Shown here piece after piece: positions 1 to 8,588 of a stretch of DNA of 33,633 nt. The translations under genes were made by a program, and so were the position numbers. Where the stretch lies: positions 1-33,633 of the forward strand of contig NZ_JHYG01000009.1 in the NCBI RefSeq assembly GCF_000687875.1, written 5' to 3'. Source of the DNA: Acidocella facilis ATCC 35904. GTDB taxonomy: Bacteria > Pseudomonadota > Alphaproteobacteria > Acetobacterales > Acetobacteraceae. Every line of letters starts with the position of its first letter. Within the stretch, counting starts at the first letter, position 1. The notes beneath the pieces are model-generated. The model was not told where the DNA came from and made no database searches. It saw nothing but the letters and a program-made list of their open reading frames with translations.

Positions 1-1
1 G

Positions 2-304
2 GCCGCGCCTTTGATTGAGAAAACCAAGAAGGCGAAAAAATTTCTCGCCGACAAAGCCTACGATAGCGCCGAATTACGAGGCAACTTGAAAAAGCGCGGG
101 ACGAAGGCCGTCATCCCGAACAAACGTAACCGCAAGCGGCCGTACAGCTTCAGCAAGACATCCTATAAAGAGCGGCATAAAATCGAGAATGCGTTCTGCC
201 GCCTCAAAGATTTCAGACGGATCGCAACCAGATATGACCGGCTGGCCATCAATTTTGCCGCATCAATCTACCTCGTGGCAGCGGTCGTCTGGTGGGTGTT
301 ATGA
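2..304 (+). CDS. IS5-family DDE transposase, C-terminal fragment (partial at window edge)
   Basis: The frame is already open at base 2, so the TTG at 11 is probably internal and the gene continues to the left. The visible ~100 residues match the C-terminal part of IS5-type DDE transposases. The segment ADKAYDSAELR carries the second catalytic Asp (D14 counted from base 11). The segment YKERHKIE has the Y-x2-R-x3-E arrangement with the catalytic Glu (E59). It is followed by the usual RLKDFRRIATRYDR stretch and a hydrophobic tail. Many elements of this group are made as two frames joined by programmed frameshifting, and this could be the second. Whether the element is active cannot be judged. 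Confidence 0.85.
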   Translation, partial: AAPLIEKTKKAKKFLADKAYDSAELRGNLKKRGTKAVIPNKRNRKRPYSFSKTSYKERHKIENAFCRLKDFRRIATRYDRLAINFAASIYLVAAVVWWVL

Positions 305-314
305 GTCTGGACCC
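303..314. repeat. Candidate terminal inverted repeat of the IS
   Basis: GAGTCTGGACCC starts within the transposase stop codon (302-304) and ends at the first base of the CTA that forms the stop codon of the leftward efflux gene. Position and composition fit an IS5/IS427-type right end. The matching left repeat is outside the window. Confidence 0.5.
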
Positions 315-1234
315 TAGTTTTTGCGTTTCTCCGGCTGCACGCTCACCGTCGCGGTCAGCCCGGCGACGAGATGGAGACCGGCCGGCACCTTGTCGATGGC
401 GATGCGTACCGGAATGCGCGCCGCCAGCCGCACCCAGGTGAAGGTGGGATTCACATCCGCCAGCAATGTGGGCGCGGCGACACGTTCATTGTCGGTGATG
501 CCGGAGGCGAAGCCCTGCACATGGCCCAGGATCGGCGGGCCGCCCTGCAGCAGCTCGACGCTAGCCTTGTCGCCGACCTGGATGTGATGCAGCTTGGTTT
601 CCTCGAAATAGCCATCGACATAGAAGCTGTCCGTATCCACGATGGCGATCACCGGCTTGCCGGCGGCGACGTAATCGCCGGGCCTCATCGAGAAATTCGT
701 CACCCGCCCATTCACCGTCGCGCGCACCGTGCTGCGGGTGAGGTTGAGCTGGGCGACATCGAGATTGGCTTGCGCCGCCGCGGTGGCGGCCTGCGCTTGC
801 GCGTAGGCGGCTTCGGCCGCGCGGGACTGGGTGCTGGCATCGTCGCGCGAAATCGCGGAGGCGGCGTTGTTGGAGAGGGCGGCGTAGCGCGCGGCGTTCT
901 GCTGGGCGTTCTGCATCGTCGCCTTGGCTTTGTCCTGCGCCGCCTGGGTCTGGGCGAGGGCGGCTTTGGCCTGCTCCATCGCCAGGTTGAAACGCGACGG
1001 GTCGATCTGGAACAAAGGCTCGCCGGTATGCACGAAATCATTATCCTGTACGAACACCTGCACCACAGGGCCGGTCACGTCAGGGGCGAGAGAGACCACA
1101 TCCGCGCGCACGCGGCCATCGCGTGTCCAGGGATCGTCCATATAATAGATCCAGAGCTGCCAGCCGACGAGCCCGGCAAGCACCACAACCACCAGGGTGA
1201 CGAGAAAACGGCTGACGAAATTTGCGGATTTCAT
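314..1234 (-). CDS. HlyD/EmrA-type periplasmic adaptor, AaeA-like
   Basis: This 306-residue protein is a membrane fusion subunit that links an inner-membrane aromatic-acid exporter to the outer membrane. It has one N-terminal membrane anchor (about residues 8-30), the DPWTRDGRV motif typical of AaeA/EmrA relatives, and a lipoyl-like half domain (SLAPDVTGPVVQVFVQDND). An Ala/Gln-rich alpha-hairpin coiled coil spans roughly residues 85-165, followed by the second lipoyl half and a beta-barrel (VNGRVTNFSMRPGDYVAAG). Its ATG overlaps the DUF1656 stop codon by 4 bp (ATGA), so it is the third gene of the operon. Its stop codon abuts the IS end at 314, so the last residues may not be ancestral. Length is normal for the family. 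Confidence 0.92.
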   Translation of the reverse strand: MKSANFVSRFLVTLVVVVLAGLVGWQLWIYYMDDPWTRDGRVRADVVSLAPDVTGPVVQVFVQDNDFVHTGEPLFQIDPSRFNLAMEQAKAALAQTQAAQDKAKATMQNAQQNAARYAALSNNAASAISRDDASTQSRAAEAAYAQAQAATAAAQANLDVAQLNLTRSTVRATVNGRVTNFSMRPGDYVAAGKPVIAIVDTDSFYVDGYFEETKLHHIQVGDKASVELLQGGPPILGHVQGFASGITDNERVAAPTLLADVNPTFTWVRLAARIPVRIAIDKVPAGLHLVAGLTATVSVQPEKRKN

Positions 1235-1455
1235 GGGGCTCCGGGGGATGAAAGGAAATGCGAGGTCAACAGCCAGACCAGCCCGGTGAGCAGCACCAGG
1301 AGGCAGAGATCGAACAGCGGGCGATGCCAGACGAAACGGTACACGCCCATGGCGGAAAGGCCGCGGCGCAGCGCGACGGAGAGCAGCAGGGCGATGCCGA
1401 TCCAGATCAGCAGCGGCGGAAACAGCACGCCGTAAATGTTGATTTCACCGATCAT
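1231..1455 (-). CDS. DUF1656 small membrane protein, AaeX-like
   Basis: A 74-residue protein with two hydrophobic segments (about 8-28 and 46-66) and the family pattern EINIYGVLFPPLL near the N-terminus. DUF1656/AaeX proteins are regularly encoded between a FUSC-type transporter and an HlyD-type adaptor, as here. Their molecular role is not established. The gene overlaps both neighbours by ATGA, which argues for translational coupling and a fixed stoichiometry in one inner-membrane efflux assembly. Confidence 0.9.
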   Translation of the reverse strand: MIGEINIYGVLFPPLLIWIGIALLLSVALRRGLSAMGVYRFVWHRPLFDLCLLVLLTGLVWLLTSHFLSSPGAP

Positions 1456-3467
1456 TCTGCCACCAATGCCTGGCTGTGGGTCTGGAAAATGGGAGGAACC
1501 GCCTCGGGAAACAGCACGCTGCGCAGGCCCGAGAGCACCATCAGCGCGGCCCGGTGGGCCAAGGCATCATGCATCAGCGCCACCATCGCGCCGTCCAGCG
1601 CGTGCATCAGCGCGTCCGGCGCGGGCTGGCGGGCATTGCCCTGATAATGCGCCGCGATGCCATCGAAGATCAGTTCACAGCAGCGCCGTGCCTCGGGCGG
1701 CAGCCGCCATTGCTCGCGGTGCAGGGCGATGATGTTGAGGCCGACGCGCAAATCCACCAGCACGCCGGAGGCGGCACTATCGGCGCCGCTGGCCACGGCG
1801 GCGAGGCGCGGCATCATCAGCCCCAGCCGGTCCATCATGATGCCGGTCAGGGCGGCCCGGTCATGCGGGAGGGCGGCCTGCGCGGCGGCGGCGACATCGC
1901 GCCAGTTGGCGCGCATCAGCCGCTCCGCACTCCAGGCGGCACCGACCGAGCGCACGATGCGGGTGAGGATCAGCGCCGACCCCAGCCCGACGATCAGGCT
2001 GAAGGAGCTGTCCGCGAACGGCACGAAGCTGGTGTGATAGCCATTGCCCAGGCCAAGCTGGGTGGCGCCAACCGCGCCGATGACCATGCCGGTGCCGAAC
2101 GTGGCGGGGCGCGAGACCAGCACGCCCGTCATCAGCCCGGCCGGGAGCAGCACCAGATAAAGCTCGTCGAACCCCACCACGCGGGGCAGGATGGCGAAGC
2201 TGTAGACGAAGATGCCGATGATGACGATGACGGCGTTGCGCAGCATCTGCGCGATCGCCGGGGCGGGATCGTCCTGCGCGGCGAAGAAGGAGCAGGCGAC
2301 GGCGACCATGATCGCCGCCCCGGCGCCGTAGGCCCAGCCGGTGGCGATCCAGAGCGCGCAGACCAGCAGCACCGCGCCGGCGGCGGAGGTGGCGGAGAGG
2401 AAGGCCAGCTTATGGTCGCGGTTCTGCTTGGTGATGGCGATATATTCGGCATCCAGCGCCGGGCTCGCCGGGGGCGGCGGTGCGCCTTCGGTGACGAAGC
2501 GGCGCAATTGCCGGGAATGGCTGGAGATGCGCACCAGCTCCTCCAGCCGCAGCGCCAGGCTGGCGCGCAGCAGCCCGCCCCAGTCCGGCGTGTCATGGTC
2601 CAGCGTCTGGATGTCGTGCAGCAGCGCATCGGCGCCATCCGCCTTGCCGCTCTGCACCCATTGATCGGTGGCGGCGAGCACGGTTTTCAGCTTCGGGGTC
2701 AGCGCGTCCAGCCGGCGCAGCTCGGCGACGCGCTGGCCGATGGAGCTGAGGATCGGCATCAGGCTGATCACATACATGCGCAGCCTCGTCACCTGCCGCA
2801 CCGCCGATTGCATGTTGGAGACGTCATAGGCGAGCTGGGAGACCATCATCGCGGTGTCGGTCGCCTCGAAGGCCAGACGACGGCGGGCCTCGCGCGCGGC
2901 CTGGGATTCACCGTCGCCGGCCAGCGCGGCGCTGGCCCAGTCCACCCCCGGCTTGACCCAGGAGCTGATGCGCCGCGCCAGCACCGGGCCGATCGAGCGC
3001 GGCAGGATGATGGTGCCGATGATGGTGGTGCAGACAATGCCGAGGGTGATCTCCTCGCAGCGGGTCAGCGCCGTCTGGAAGACATGGCTGGGATCGGTGA
3101 CCGAGGGGAAGCCGATGATGCCGGCGGTGTAGCCCGAGAGCATGAAGGTATAGGCGCGCGGGCTGCGGTCCATCAGCGCGATATAGAGGCACATCGCCAC
3201 CCACAGCGCCATGGCGATGCAGAGCAGCACCGGTGCGTTGACCAGATTAGGCACCAGCACCACCGCCGCGGTGCCGCCGATCAGCGTGCCGAAGAAGCGA
3301 TAGACGGCTTTCGAGCGCATCGCCCCGGCATAGGGGTTAGCGACGATGAAGGCGGTGGCCATCGACCAGTACGGGTTGTCCAGCCCCAGCCAGCAGGAGA
3401 TGAAGAAGGCGAGCATGGCGCCCGTGAAGGTCTTCAGGGCAAAGAGGAGTTCGTCCGGCTTGGGCAT
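1452..3467 (-). CDS. FUSC-family inner-membrane transporter, AaeB-like
   Basis: A 671-residue protein of the aromatic acid exporter family (FUSC/AaeB). It has two membrane bundles: one at the N-terminus (FTGAMLAFFISCWLGL to about residue 165) and a second after about residue 350 (AGAVLLVCALWIATGWAYGAG). These are separated and followed by cytosolic helical regions, the usual duplicated FUSC layout. The start is taken as the ATG at 3467 behind an AGGGG ribosome site; a TTG four codons upstream (3479) is also possible. It is first in the operon, ahead of DUF1656 and the adaptor. Relatives export hydroxylated aromatic carboxylates; the substrate here is inferred only. No divergent LysR regulator of the AaeR kind is present. 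Confidence 0.92.
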   Translation of the reverse strand: MPKPDELLFALKTFTGAMLAFFISCWLGLDNPYWSMATAFIVANPYAGAMRSKAVYRFFGTLIGGTAAVVLVPNLVNAPVLLCIAMALWVAMCLYIALMDRSPRAYTFMLSGYTAGIIGFPSVTDPSHVFQTALTRCEEITLGIVCTTIIGTIILPRSIGPVLARRISSWVKPGVDWASAALAGDGESQAAREARRRLAFEATDTAMMVSQLAYDVSNMQSAVRQVTRLRMYVISLMPILSSIGQRVAELRRLDALTPKLKTVLAATDQWVQSGKADGADALLHDIQTLDHDTPDWGGLLRASLALRLEELVRISSHSRQLRRFVTEGAPPPPASPALDAEYIAITKQNRDHKLAFLSATSAAGAVLLVCALWIATGWAYGAGAAIMVAVACSFFAAQDDPAPAIAQMLRNAVIVIIGIFVYSFAILPRVVGFDELYLVLLPAGLMTGVLVSRPATFGTGMVIGAVGATQLGLGNGYHTSFVPFADSSFSLIVGLGSALILTRIVRSVGAAWSAERLMRANWRDVAAAAQAALPHDRAALTGIMMDRLGLMMPRLAAVASGADSAASGVLVDLRVGLNIIALHREQWRLPPEARRCCELIFDGIAAHYQGNARQPAPDALMHALDGAMVALMHDALAHRAALMVLSGLRSVLFPEAVPPIFQTHSQALVAE

Positions 3468-3666
3468 TATCCCCTGCAAACAGGAAAAAACGTCAGGAAG
3501 GTAGATGTTCTTTGCAAGGCGGCTCTGCGGCGCCCCGGCTGGCTGATTGGGCTTATGGTTTCGGCGGGTTTCAAGAGCTTCTTATCGGATGCGAGGCCGG
3601 GGCGGAAGCGGTTTGCATGAGGCCGCGGCCCTGATAGCGTGAAAGCACGCAGACGAGGAGCAGGCG

Positions 3667-4362
3667 GTGAATATCGTGGTGCTGACAGGGGCGGGGATCT
3701 CGGCGGACTCAGGCATTGCCACGTTTCGCGCGGCGGACGGGCTGTGGGAAAATCACCGGATCGAGGATGTGGCCTCGCCGGAAGGGTTCTTGCGGGATCC
3801 GGCGCTGGTGCATCGCTTTTATAATCTGCGCCGGGCCCAGCTGAACCAGGTGGCGCCGAATGAGGGGCATCTGGCGCTGGCGGCGCTGGAACAGGGCTGG
3901 CGCGGGCGGGGTGAGTTTCTGCTGGTGACGCAGAATGTGGATGATCTGCATGAGCGGGCCGGCAGCCGGAATGTGCTGCATATGCATGGCCAGTTGCGCC
4001 GGCTGCTTTGCGCGGAATGCGGTGCGGCGGGGCCGTGGCTGAATGAGTCCGGGGTGGAGACGATCTGCCCGGCCTGCGATGCGGCGGCGATGCGCCCGGA
4101 TATCGTCTGGTTCGGGGAGATCCCGTATTTCATGGATAAGATTCTGGAGGCGCTGGCGCGGGCGGATGTGTTCTGTGCGATCGGCACGTCGGGGGTGGTG
4201 TATCCGGCGGCCGGGTTCGCGGCTGAGGCGCGGCGAAACGGGCGAGGCTGCGTGCTGTATGAGATCAATCCGGCGCCGACCGGGGGGCGTTATTTCGACC
4301 ATGCGATCGAAGCGCCGGCCAGCGAGGGCGTGCCTGAATTCCTGCGCCGGCTGGGGCTTTAA
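3667..4362 (+). CDS. cobB: NAD-dependent protein deacylase, sirtuin (CobB type)
   Basis: A 231-residue class III sirtuin that removes acyl groups from protein lysines using NAD. Visible motifs are GAGISADSGIATFR (residues 8-21, NAD binding), TQNVDDLHERAG (88-99), the catalytic His in HMHGQL (H107), a zinc knot with C115/C118 and C134/C137, and GTSG (173-176). Y52 and R55 (FYNLRRAQL) correspond to the Tyr/Arg pair that binds dicarboxylic acyl groups in SIRT5 and E. coli CobB, so desuccinylase activity as well as deacetylase activity is likely. The start is GTG behind GAGGAGCAGGCG. The gene stands alone, convergent with 4432-5154. Confidence 0.95.
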   Translation: MNIVVLTGAGISADSGIATFRAADGLWENHRIEDVASPEGFLRDPALVHRFYNLRRAQLNQVAPNEGHLALAALEQGWRGRGEFLLVTQNVDDLHERAGSRNVLHMHGQLRRLLCAECGAAGPWLNESGVETICPACDAAAMRPDIVWFGEIPYFMDKILEALARADVFCAIGTSGVVYPAAGFAAEARRNGRGCVLYEINPAPTGGRYFDHAIEAPASEGVPEFLRRLGL

Positions 4363-4375
4363 TTTTGATATTGGC

Positions 4376-4432
4376 GAGCAATTTCACGTGTTTATCTTGA
4401 CGCTGCCGCGTCAACCTAAACACATATTGCTC
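4376..4432. terminator. Long imperfect hairpin between convergent genes
   Basis: The arms pair as GAGCAAT/ATTGCTC, GTGTTTA/TAAACAC and TTGACGC/GCGTCAA around a TGCC loop. They are interrupted by small internal loops (TTCAC against AT, and TC against CC), giving 21 base pairs over 57 nt. It fills the gap between the sirtuin gene and the convergent 4432-5154 gene, and its last base is the first base of that gene's stop triplet on the plus strand. It could end transcription from both sides, although it lacks a clear U-run. It may instead be a dispersed palindromic element. Confidence 0.6.
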
Positions 4433-5154
4433 TAGCCCGCCCGCCGGCTGGAGAGCCGCGCCGCGAGCGTGGCGGCGGCCCCGCTCAGCCCGGTTTCATC
4501 GGTAAAGAAAGCCAGTTTTTCGCCCGCGGCGAGGCGGCTGCGAAGGGTGGCGGCGAGCGGGGCGGCGGCGTCCGCGCTGGCGGGCAAGGTGAGGATTTCC
4601 AGCGCGCCGGGGGCGGTGAAAGGATGGCCCTGCGCCGCGATGAGGGCGACGATGCCGGCCTCGCGCAGCAGCGCCAGCCCGTCCTCTGGCTCGGCCTGGC
4701 CGAGGGAGAGCACGGCCAGACGCCCCGGCTCCGCCCAGACCAGCTGCGCCCCTTGCGTGACGGGGGAGGGTGGCGGCGAGGCGACCAGCGAATCGAGCGC
4801 GGCGCGGATTTCGTTCTGGATGGAGGTGAGGTCCATTCCTGCCAGGCGCGGCGCGGTGGCAGCTTGGGGGGCCATGGCCGCGCGGGTGGCGTGGCGGCGG
4901 AAGACGAAGCCGGTTTCCGGGGCGGGCTGGGATTCGGGTTCGGGTGCGGCGGGCTCAGCCGGTGGCACGAGGCGCGGCGTGGCCTCCACCTTCATCGGCG
5001 GAGCGGCGCGCAGGAAGGCGTGCAGATCATCCTGCGGGCCGCTGGCCGGGGCCGTCTGCCGGCGGCGGCCGCCCAGGAGGTCGATACAGAGTGCCAGTAT
5101 GCCGAGGCCCAGAACCCCCAGCCCGGCGCTGAGATACAGCGTGTCGTGATCCAA
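4432..5154 (-). CDS. Membrane-anchored protein of unknown function
   Basis: I do not recognise this 240-residue protein. It starts with a short polar stretch and one membrane helix (about residues 7-26, SAGLGVLGLGILALCIDLL), followed by GGRRR, which suggests an N-in/C-out or stop-transfer anchor. A Pro/Ala/Glu-rich linker of about 75 residues follows. The C-terminal part from about residue 108 (MDLTSIQNEIRAALDSLVAS) looks folded, with alternating helices and strands and a conserved-looking FFTDETGLSG segment near the end. It has the codon use of its neighbours. Its start lies about 100 nt from the palindromic repeat at 5257-5294. No operon partner suggests a role. Confidence 0.7.
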   Translation of the reverse strand: MDHDTLYLSAGLGVLGLGILALCIDLLGGRRRQTAPASGPQDDLHAFLRAAPPMKVEATPRLVPPAEPAAPEPESQPAPETGFVFRRHATRAAMAPQAATAPRLAGMDLTSIQNEIRAALDSLVASPPPSPVTQGAQLVWAEPGRLAVLSLGQAEPEDGLALLREAGIVALIAAQGHPFTAPGALEILTLPASADAAAPLAATLRSRLAAGEKLAFFTDETGLSGAAATLAARLSSRRAG

Positions 5155-5256
5155 ACTTTTCCGCCTCCAACGCGGCTTCCTGGAAATTTACGCGCCGGGA
5201 GGCGGTTTGAAAAGCGGGGCGGGGGCACCCGTGTCGCCCACCCCCAAACGTTGTTC

Positions 5257-5294
5257 GCCGCTTTTTTGAAAAAAAGCGGCCCAAAAAACTTTTG
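5257..5294 (-). repeat. Palindromic dispersed repeat, copy 1
   Basis: A perfect inverted repeat with 11-nt arms (GCCGCTTTTTT and AAAAAAGCGGC) and a 2-nt GA centre occupies 5257-5280. It is followed by CC and AAAAAACTTTTG. The same 38 nt, with one mismatch (CC versus GC), recur at 28445-28482. On the minus strand it starts 11 nt after the hutC stop codon. No U-run follows the stem in the direction of hutC transcription, so it is not a textbook terminator. Confidence 0.8.
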
Positions 5295-5305
5295 ATTTTA
5301 AAGAA

Positions 5306-6052
5306 TTAGCCTGGCCGGGCGTGGAAATCCGCCAGCTTGTAGCGGCTGCCCAGGCTGTAGCGGCTGCCAGGATGGGTGAGCAGAGAGCGCGTGGCGGGGC
5401 CGGCCGGGGTCCAGGTGCGGCGCAGCAGGCAGAGGCAGGCGTCCTGGGGGCCCAGGCGCAGCAGCGCTTGCAGGCTGGCATCGGCCAGGGTGGCGTGGAT
5501 GACATGCTCCACTTCGCTCGGCGGGGCGATGGTCTGCAGATAGCGGTTCGGGGTCTGGCGGGTGAAATCCTGCGCCAGATAATCTGGGGCGAAGCCGGGC
5601 GAGACATAGCGCTGCTCCAGCTGCACCGGGATCTCATCCTCGAAATGCAGGATCTCGGAATAAAACAGCCTGGCGCGCGGGCGCAGGGCGAATTCGGCGG
5701 CGATGTCCGCTGGCGCGGGGCGGGCTTCCAGCGCCAGCACCTGCGCGCGATGGGCATGGCCACGCCGTGCGATATCCTCGGCGATGTCGTGGATTTCCAG
5801 CAAGGGCGAGCGCGGGGCTGGAGCCTGCACGAAGCTGCCCGCGCCCTGCAGGCGCAGCAGCACCCCCTCGGCGGAAAGCTCGCGCAAGGCACGATGCACC
5901 GTCATCCGCGAGGCGCCGAGGCGCTCCATCAGCTCGAACTCGGAGGGGATTTTCTCGCCCACCTTCCAAATGCCGCTGGCGATGCCCTCCCGCAGATAGG
6001 CCTTGACCTGCTCATAGAGTTTGGCGGGGCGGGGAGACGGCATGGCGGTCAC
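5306..6052 (-). CDS. hutC: GntR-family repressor of histidine utilisation
   Basis: A 248-residue repressor of the HutC subfamily. The N-terminal GntR winged helix (about residues 12-78) includes GEKIPSEFELMERLGASRMTVHRALREL. The C-terminal UTRA effector domain (about 90-240) would bind urocanate in known HutC proteins. The GTG start at 6052 overlaps the hutF stop codon (GTGA); an ATG three codons downstream (6043) is an alternative. Being co-transcribed with hutF and opposite to hutIHU places it in charge of the palindrome at 7367-7378. The assignment rests on subfamily features plus context. Confidence 0.93.
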   Translation of the reverse strand: MTAMPSPRPAKLYEQVKAYLREGIASGIWKVGEKIPSEFELMERLGASRMTVHRALRELSAEGVLLRLQGAGSFVQAPAPRSPLLEIHDIAEDIARRGHAHRAQVLALEARPAPADIAAEFALRPRARLFYSEILHFEDEIPVQLEQRYVSPGFAPDYLAQDFTRQTPNRYLQTIAPPSEVEHVIHATLADASLQALLRLGPQDACLCLLRRTWTPAGPATRSLLTHPGSRYSLGSRYKLADFHARPG

Positions 6053-7341
6053 AGCCGCTTGCGCAAAATTGCCTCGAACGCGGCGCGGGCGGGCCGGGCG
6101 TGGATATGTTGTCCGGCTTCCACCAGCCGTTTGCCGCGCACCCAGACATCGCGCAGCGCGGGCGCGCGGGCGGTGAAGAGGGCGTCGGCCAGCGCATCCT
6201 CCGGCGTTTCGCCGGCGATGGTGACGAAGCTGGCCGGGGCGCCGATGGCGAGGCCGGCCGGCAGCCCAATGGCCTGCGCCCCGCCGGCCAGCGCGTTTTG
6301 GTAGAGCGCGGTGGCGGTCGAGCGGGTCGTGTCCGTGGCCATGACATTGCGCTGGCGCTGCGCCAGGCGCTGGGAATATTCGAGCATCTGCAGCTCGCGC
6401 GCGGCATCGATGAGGATGTTGGAGTCCGAGCCGATGCCGAAGGCGCCGGTGAAATGCTGGGCGGGGAAAATACCGTCACCGAGATTGGCCTCGGTGATCG
6501 GGCAGAGCCCCGCCACCGCCTGGGATTTTGCCATGGCGGCGGCCTCCTGGGCGGTGATATGGGTGGCGTGGACCAGGCACCAATTTGCCGAAACCGGGGC
6601 GTTTGCCAGCAGATATTCAACCGGCCGGGCGCCGGAGAAAGCCAGGCAGGCCTCGATTTCGGCGGTCTGCTCGGCGATGTGGATGTGAAACGGCGCGGCG
6701 CCGTTCAGATGGTTCAGCGCGGTGATTTCCTCACGCGTGGCGGCGCGCAGCGAATGCGGGGCGCAGCCGGTGGCGGCCAGCGCCTGGCAGCGTTCATGCA
6801 GCCGGGCGTAGCTGTCCAGCGAATTGATGAAACGGCGCTGGCCCTCAGCCGGTGGCCGCCCGCCAAAGCCGGAATGGGCGTAGAAAACCGGGAGCAGCAG
6901 CAGCTCGATCCCGGCGGCGGCGGCGGCGGCGGCGATGCGCGTGGCCATCTCCGCGATGTCGTCATAAGGCGTGCCGTCCGGCGCGTGGTGGAGATAATGA
7001 AACTCCGCGACCGCGGTGAAGCCGGCTTCCAGCATTTCGGTGAAGGCGAGGGTGGCGATGGCCTGCACATCCTCCGGGTCCAGCGACCAGGCGAGCTTGT
7101 ACATCAGCTCGCGCCAGGTCCAGAAACTGTCGGTTCCGGCGCCGCGATGCTCGGCCCGGCCGGCCATGGCGCGCTGGAAGCTATGGCTGTGCAGATTGGG
7201 CATGCCCGGCAAAGCGATGCCTGCACCGCCTTCGATGCCGGTTTCGATTTGCGTGATCCGCCCGGCCGCAAAGGAGATGGCGACATTCGCGGCCCAACCC
7301 TGGGGGAGCAACGCGTGGCGGAAAATGATGCGATCGGACAC
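6049..7341 (-). CDS. hutF: Formimidoylglutamate deiminase
   Basis: An amidohydrolase-superfamily enzyme that converts N-formimino-L-glutamate to N-formyl-L-glutamate and ammonia, the step that defines the five-enzyme histidine route. It shows the metal motif NLHSHSF near residue 50, the second His pair in [16 protein letters not shown], and the Asp in [11 protein letters not shown] prefer the GTG at 7341 (430 residues). A GGGAG site sits 9 nt upstream of it, and the first residues [15 protein letters not shown] fit the family. The ATG at 7365 has no ribosome site and would abut the operator at 7367. hutC follows with a 4-bp overlap. Confidence 0.94.
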   Translation of the reverse strand: MSDRIIFRHALLPQGWAANVAISFAAGRITQIETGIEGGAGIALPGMPNLHSHSFQRAMAGRAEHRGAGTDSFWTWRELMYKLAWSLDPEDVQAIATLAFTEMLEAGFTAVAEFHYLHHAPDGTPYDDIAEMATRIAAAAAAAGIELLLLPVFYAHSGFGGRPPAEGQRRFINSLDSYARLHERCQALAATGCAPHSLRAATREEITALNHLNGAAPFHIHIAEQTAEIEACLAFSGARPVEYLLANAPVSANWCLVHATHITAQEAAAMAKSQAVAGLCPITEANLGDGIFPAQHFTGAFGIGSDSNILIDAARELQMLEYSQRLAQRQRNVMATDTTRSTATALYQNALAGGAQAIGLPAGLAIGAPASFVTIAGETPEDALADALFTARAPALRDVWVRGKRLVEAGQHIHARPARAAFEAILRKRL

Positions 7342-7370
7342 TGGACAGCTCTCCCGGACGTGCATATTGT
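7342..7370 (+). promoter_or_regulatory. Candidate hutI promoter
   Basis: TGGACA (7342-7347) and TATTGT (7365-7370) are spaced by 17 nt on the plus strand. The -10 hexamer runs into the palindromic HutC operator, so bound repressor would occlude polymerase. Predicted transcripts start near 7377, about 30 nt before the hutI ATG. This is based on hexamer resemblance only. Confidence 0.45.
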
Positions 7371-7378
7371 ATATACAA
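7367..7378. promoter_or_regulatory. Putative HutC operator between hutFC and hutIHU
   Basis: TTGTATATACAA is a perfect 12-bp palindrome in the divergent hutF/hutI gap. It matches the core of the HutC site known from Pseudomonas hut promoters (TTGTATGTACAA type). It lies 25 nt upstream of the preferred hutF start and 28 nt upstream of hutI, so one repressor site could control both transcripts. Confidence 0.8.
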
Positions 7379-7406
7379 CTTTTCCCTCAACGCCAAGGTT
7401 CAGAAT

Positions 7407-8588
7407 ATGCGGGCAGAGCGGATTTTTACCAATGCGAGGCTGGCGACGATGGACCCGGATCTGCCGGGCCTGGGGCTGGTGGAGCCGGGCATGGTGGCGC
7501 AGGCGCACGGGCGCATTCTCTATGCCGGGCCGATGCGCGATATGCAGGCCGAGGAAGTGGTGGATTGCGAGGGCCGCTGGATCACGCCCGGGCTGATCGA
7601 TTGCCATACGCATCTGGTTTATGCCGGCAGCCGGGCGGGGGAATTCGAGGCGCGGCTGGCTGGGGCAAGCTATGAGGAGATCGCCCGGGCGGGCGGCGGC
7701 ATCATGGGCACGATGCGCGCCACACGCGCGGCCAGCTTCGATGAGCTGCGCCGCGCGGCGGAATTGCGGTTGGAGGCACTGCTCGCCGAAGGGGTGACGA
7801 CCATCGAGATCAAATCCGGTTACGGGTTGGCGCCAGAGGCGGAATATAAATGTCTTGAGGTAGCAAAGTCGCTTGGCGGCGCCGTGGATGTTGTCACCAG
7901 CTTCCTGGGCGCGCATGGATTTCCGCCGGAGATGGCGCGTGAGGATTATCTGCGACTGCTCTGCGAGGAGATGATCCCGCATGTCGCGCGACACAGACTG
8001 GCCGACGCGGTGGATGGGTTTTGCGAGGGCATCGCCTTTTCGCCTGAGGAGATGGCGCAGGTGTTCGAGGCGGCGACGCGTTGCAGGCTGGCGGTGAAAC
8101 TGCATGCGGACCAGCTTTCGGACCTTGGCGGCGCGGCGCTGGCGGCAAGGTTTGGCGCGCTCTCGGCGGATCATCTTGAATATACCAGCGAGGATGGCGC
8201 CGCGGCGATGGCGCGGGCGGGCAGTGTTGCCGTGCTGCTGCCCGGCGCCTTCTATACGCTGCGCGAAACCAGGCTGCCGCCGGTTGCTTCCTTTCGCGCC
8301 CATGGGGTGCGCATGGCGGTTTCCACCGATCTCAACCCCGGCACCTCGCCGCTTTTCTCCTTGCTGCTGGCAATGAACATGGCCGCCACGCAGTTTCGCC
8401 TCACGGTTGAGGAATGCCTGCTCGGCGTCACCCGCCATGCCGCCGCCGCACTTGGGCGGTCGGATGTAGGCATGCTGAAGCCAGGGGCCAAATGCCATCT
8501 CGCGATCTGGGACATCGAGCGCCCGGCGGAGCTGGTCTATCGCATCGGGTTCAACCCGCTACATCAACGTATCTGGAGTGCCGCATGA
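7407..8588 (+). CDS. hutI: Imidazolonepropionase
   Basis: A 393-residue amidohydrolase that opens 4-imidazolone-5-propionate to N-formimino-L-glutamate in histidine breakdown. The metal-binding His pair is H67/H69 in [10 protein letters not shown]. Further support comes from [23 protein letters not shown] (substrate loop), LHADQLSD with a metal His, and [12 protein letters not shown] with the catalytic Asp region. Length is typical (about 400). An AAGG ribosome site lies 9 nt before the ATG. It is the first gene of the rightward hut operon, and its stop codon overlaps the hutH start (ATGA). Confidence 0.96.
   Translation: MRAERIFTNARLATMDPDLPGLGLVEPGMVAQAHGRILYAGPMRDMQAEEVVDCEGRWITPGLIDCHTHLVYAGSRAGEFEARLAGASYEEIARAGGGIMGTMRATRAASFDELRRAAELRLEALLAEGVTTIEIKSGYGLAPEAEYKCLEVAKSLGGAVDVVTSFLGAHGFPPEMAREDYLRLLCEEMIPHVARHRLADAVDGFCEGIAFSPEEMAQVFEAATRCRLAVKLHADQLSDLGGAALAARFGALSADHLEYTSEDGAAAMARAGSVAVLLPGAFYTLRETRLPPVASFRAHGVRMAVSTDLNPGTSPLFSLLLAMNMAATQFRLTVEECLLGVTRHAAAALGRSDVGMLKPGAKCHLAIWDIERPAELVYRIGFNPLHQRIWSAA

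Larger units (their letters stand above)
1..314 (+). mobile_element. Right end of an IS5-family insertion sequence (left part outside window)
   Basis: The window opens inside a transposase reading frame that ends at 304. The bases 303-314 (GAGTCTGGACCC) look like a terminal inverted repeat of the IS5/IS427 type and are followed by TAG, compatible with a TA, TNA or CTAG target. The other end lies beyond the window, so neither the paired repeat nor the target duplication can be checked. The element ends exactly at the stop codon of the downstream minus-strand gene. Confidence 0.75.

Noticed and set aside
1476-3620. Very long open frame (714 codons) on the plus strand
   Set aside because: It lies opposite the FUSC transporter gene, has an extreme Gly/His/Arg/Asp composition and no recognisable domain. 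It is a shadow of a GC-rich gene. The same applies to the long opposite-strand frames over hutF, hutU, pdhB and pdhC.
5257-5280. Classical terminator of hutC
   Set aside because: The palindrome has A/T tracts in its stem, but no U-run follows it in the direction of transcription; it is recorded as a repeat.
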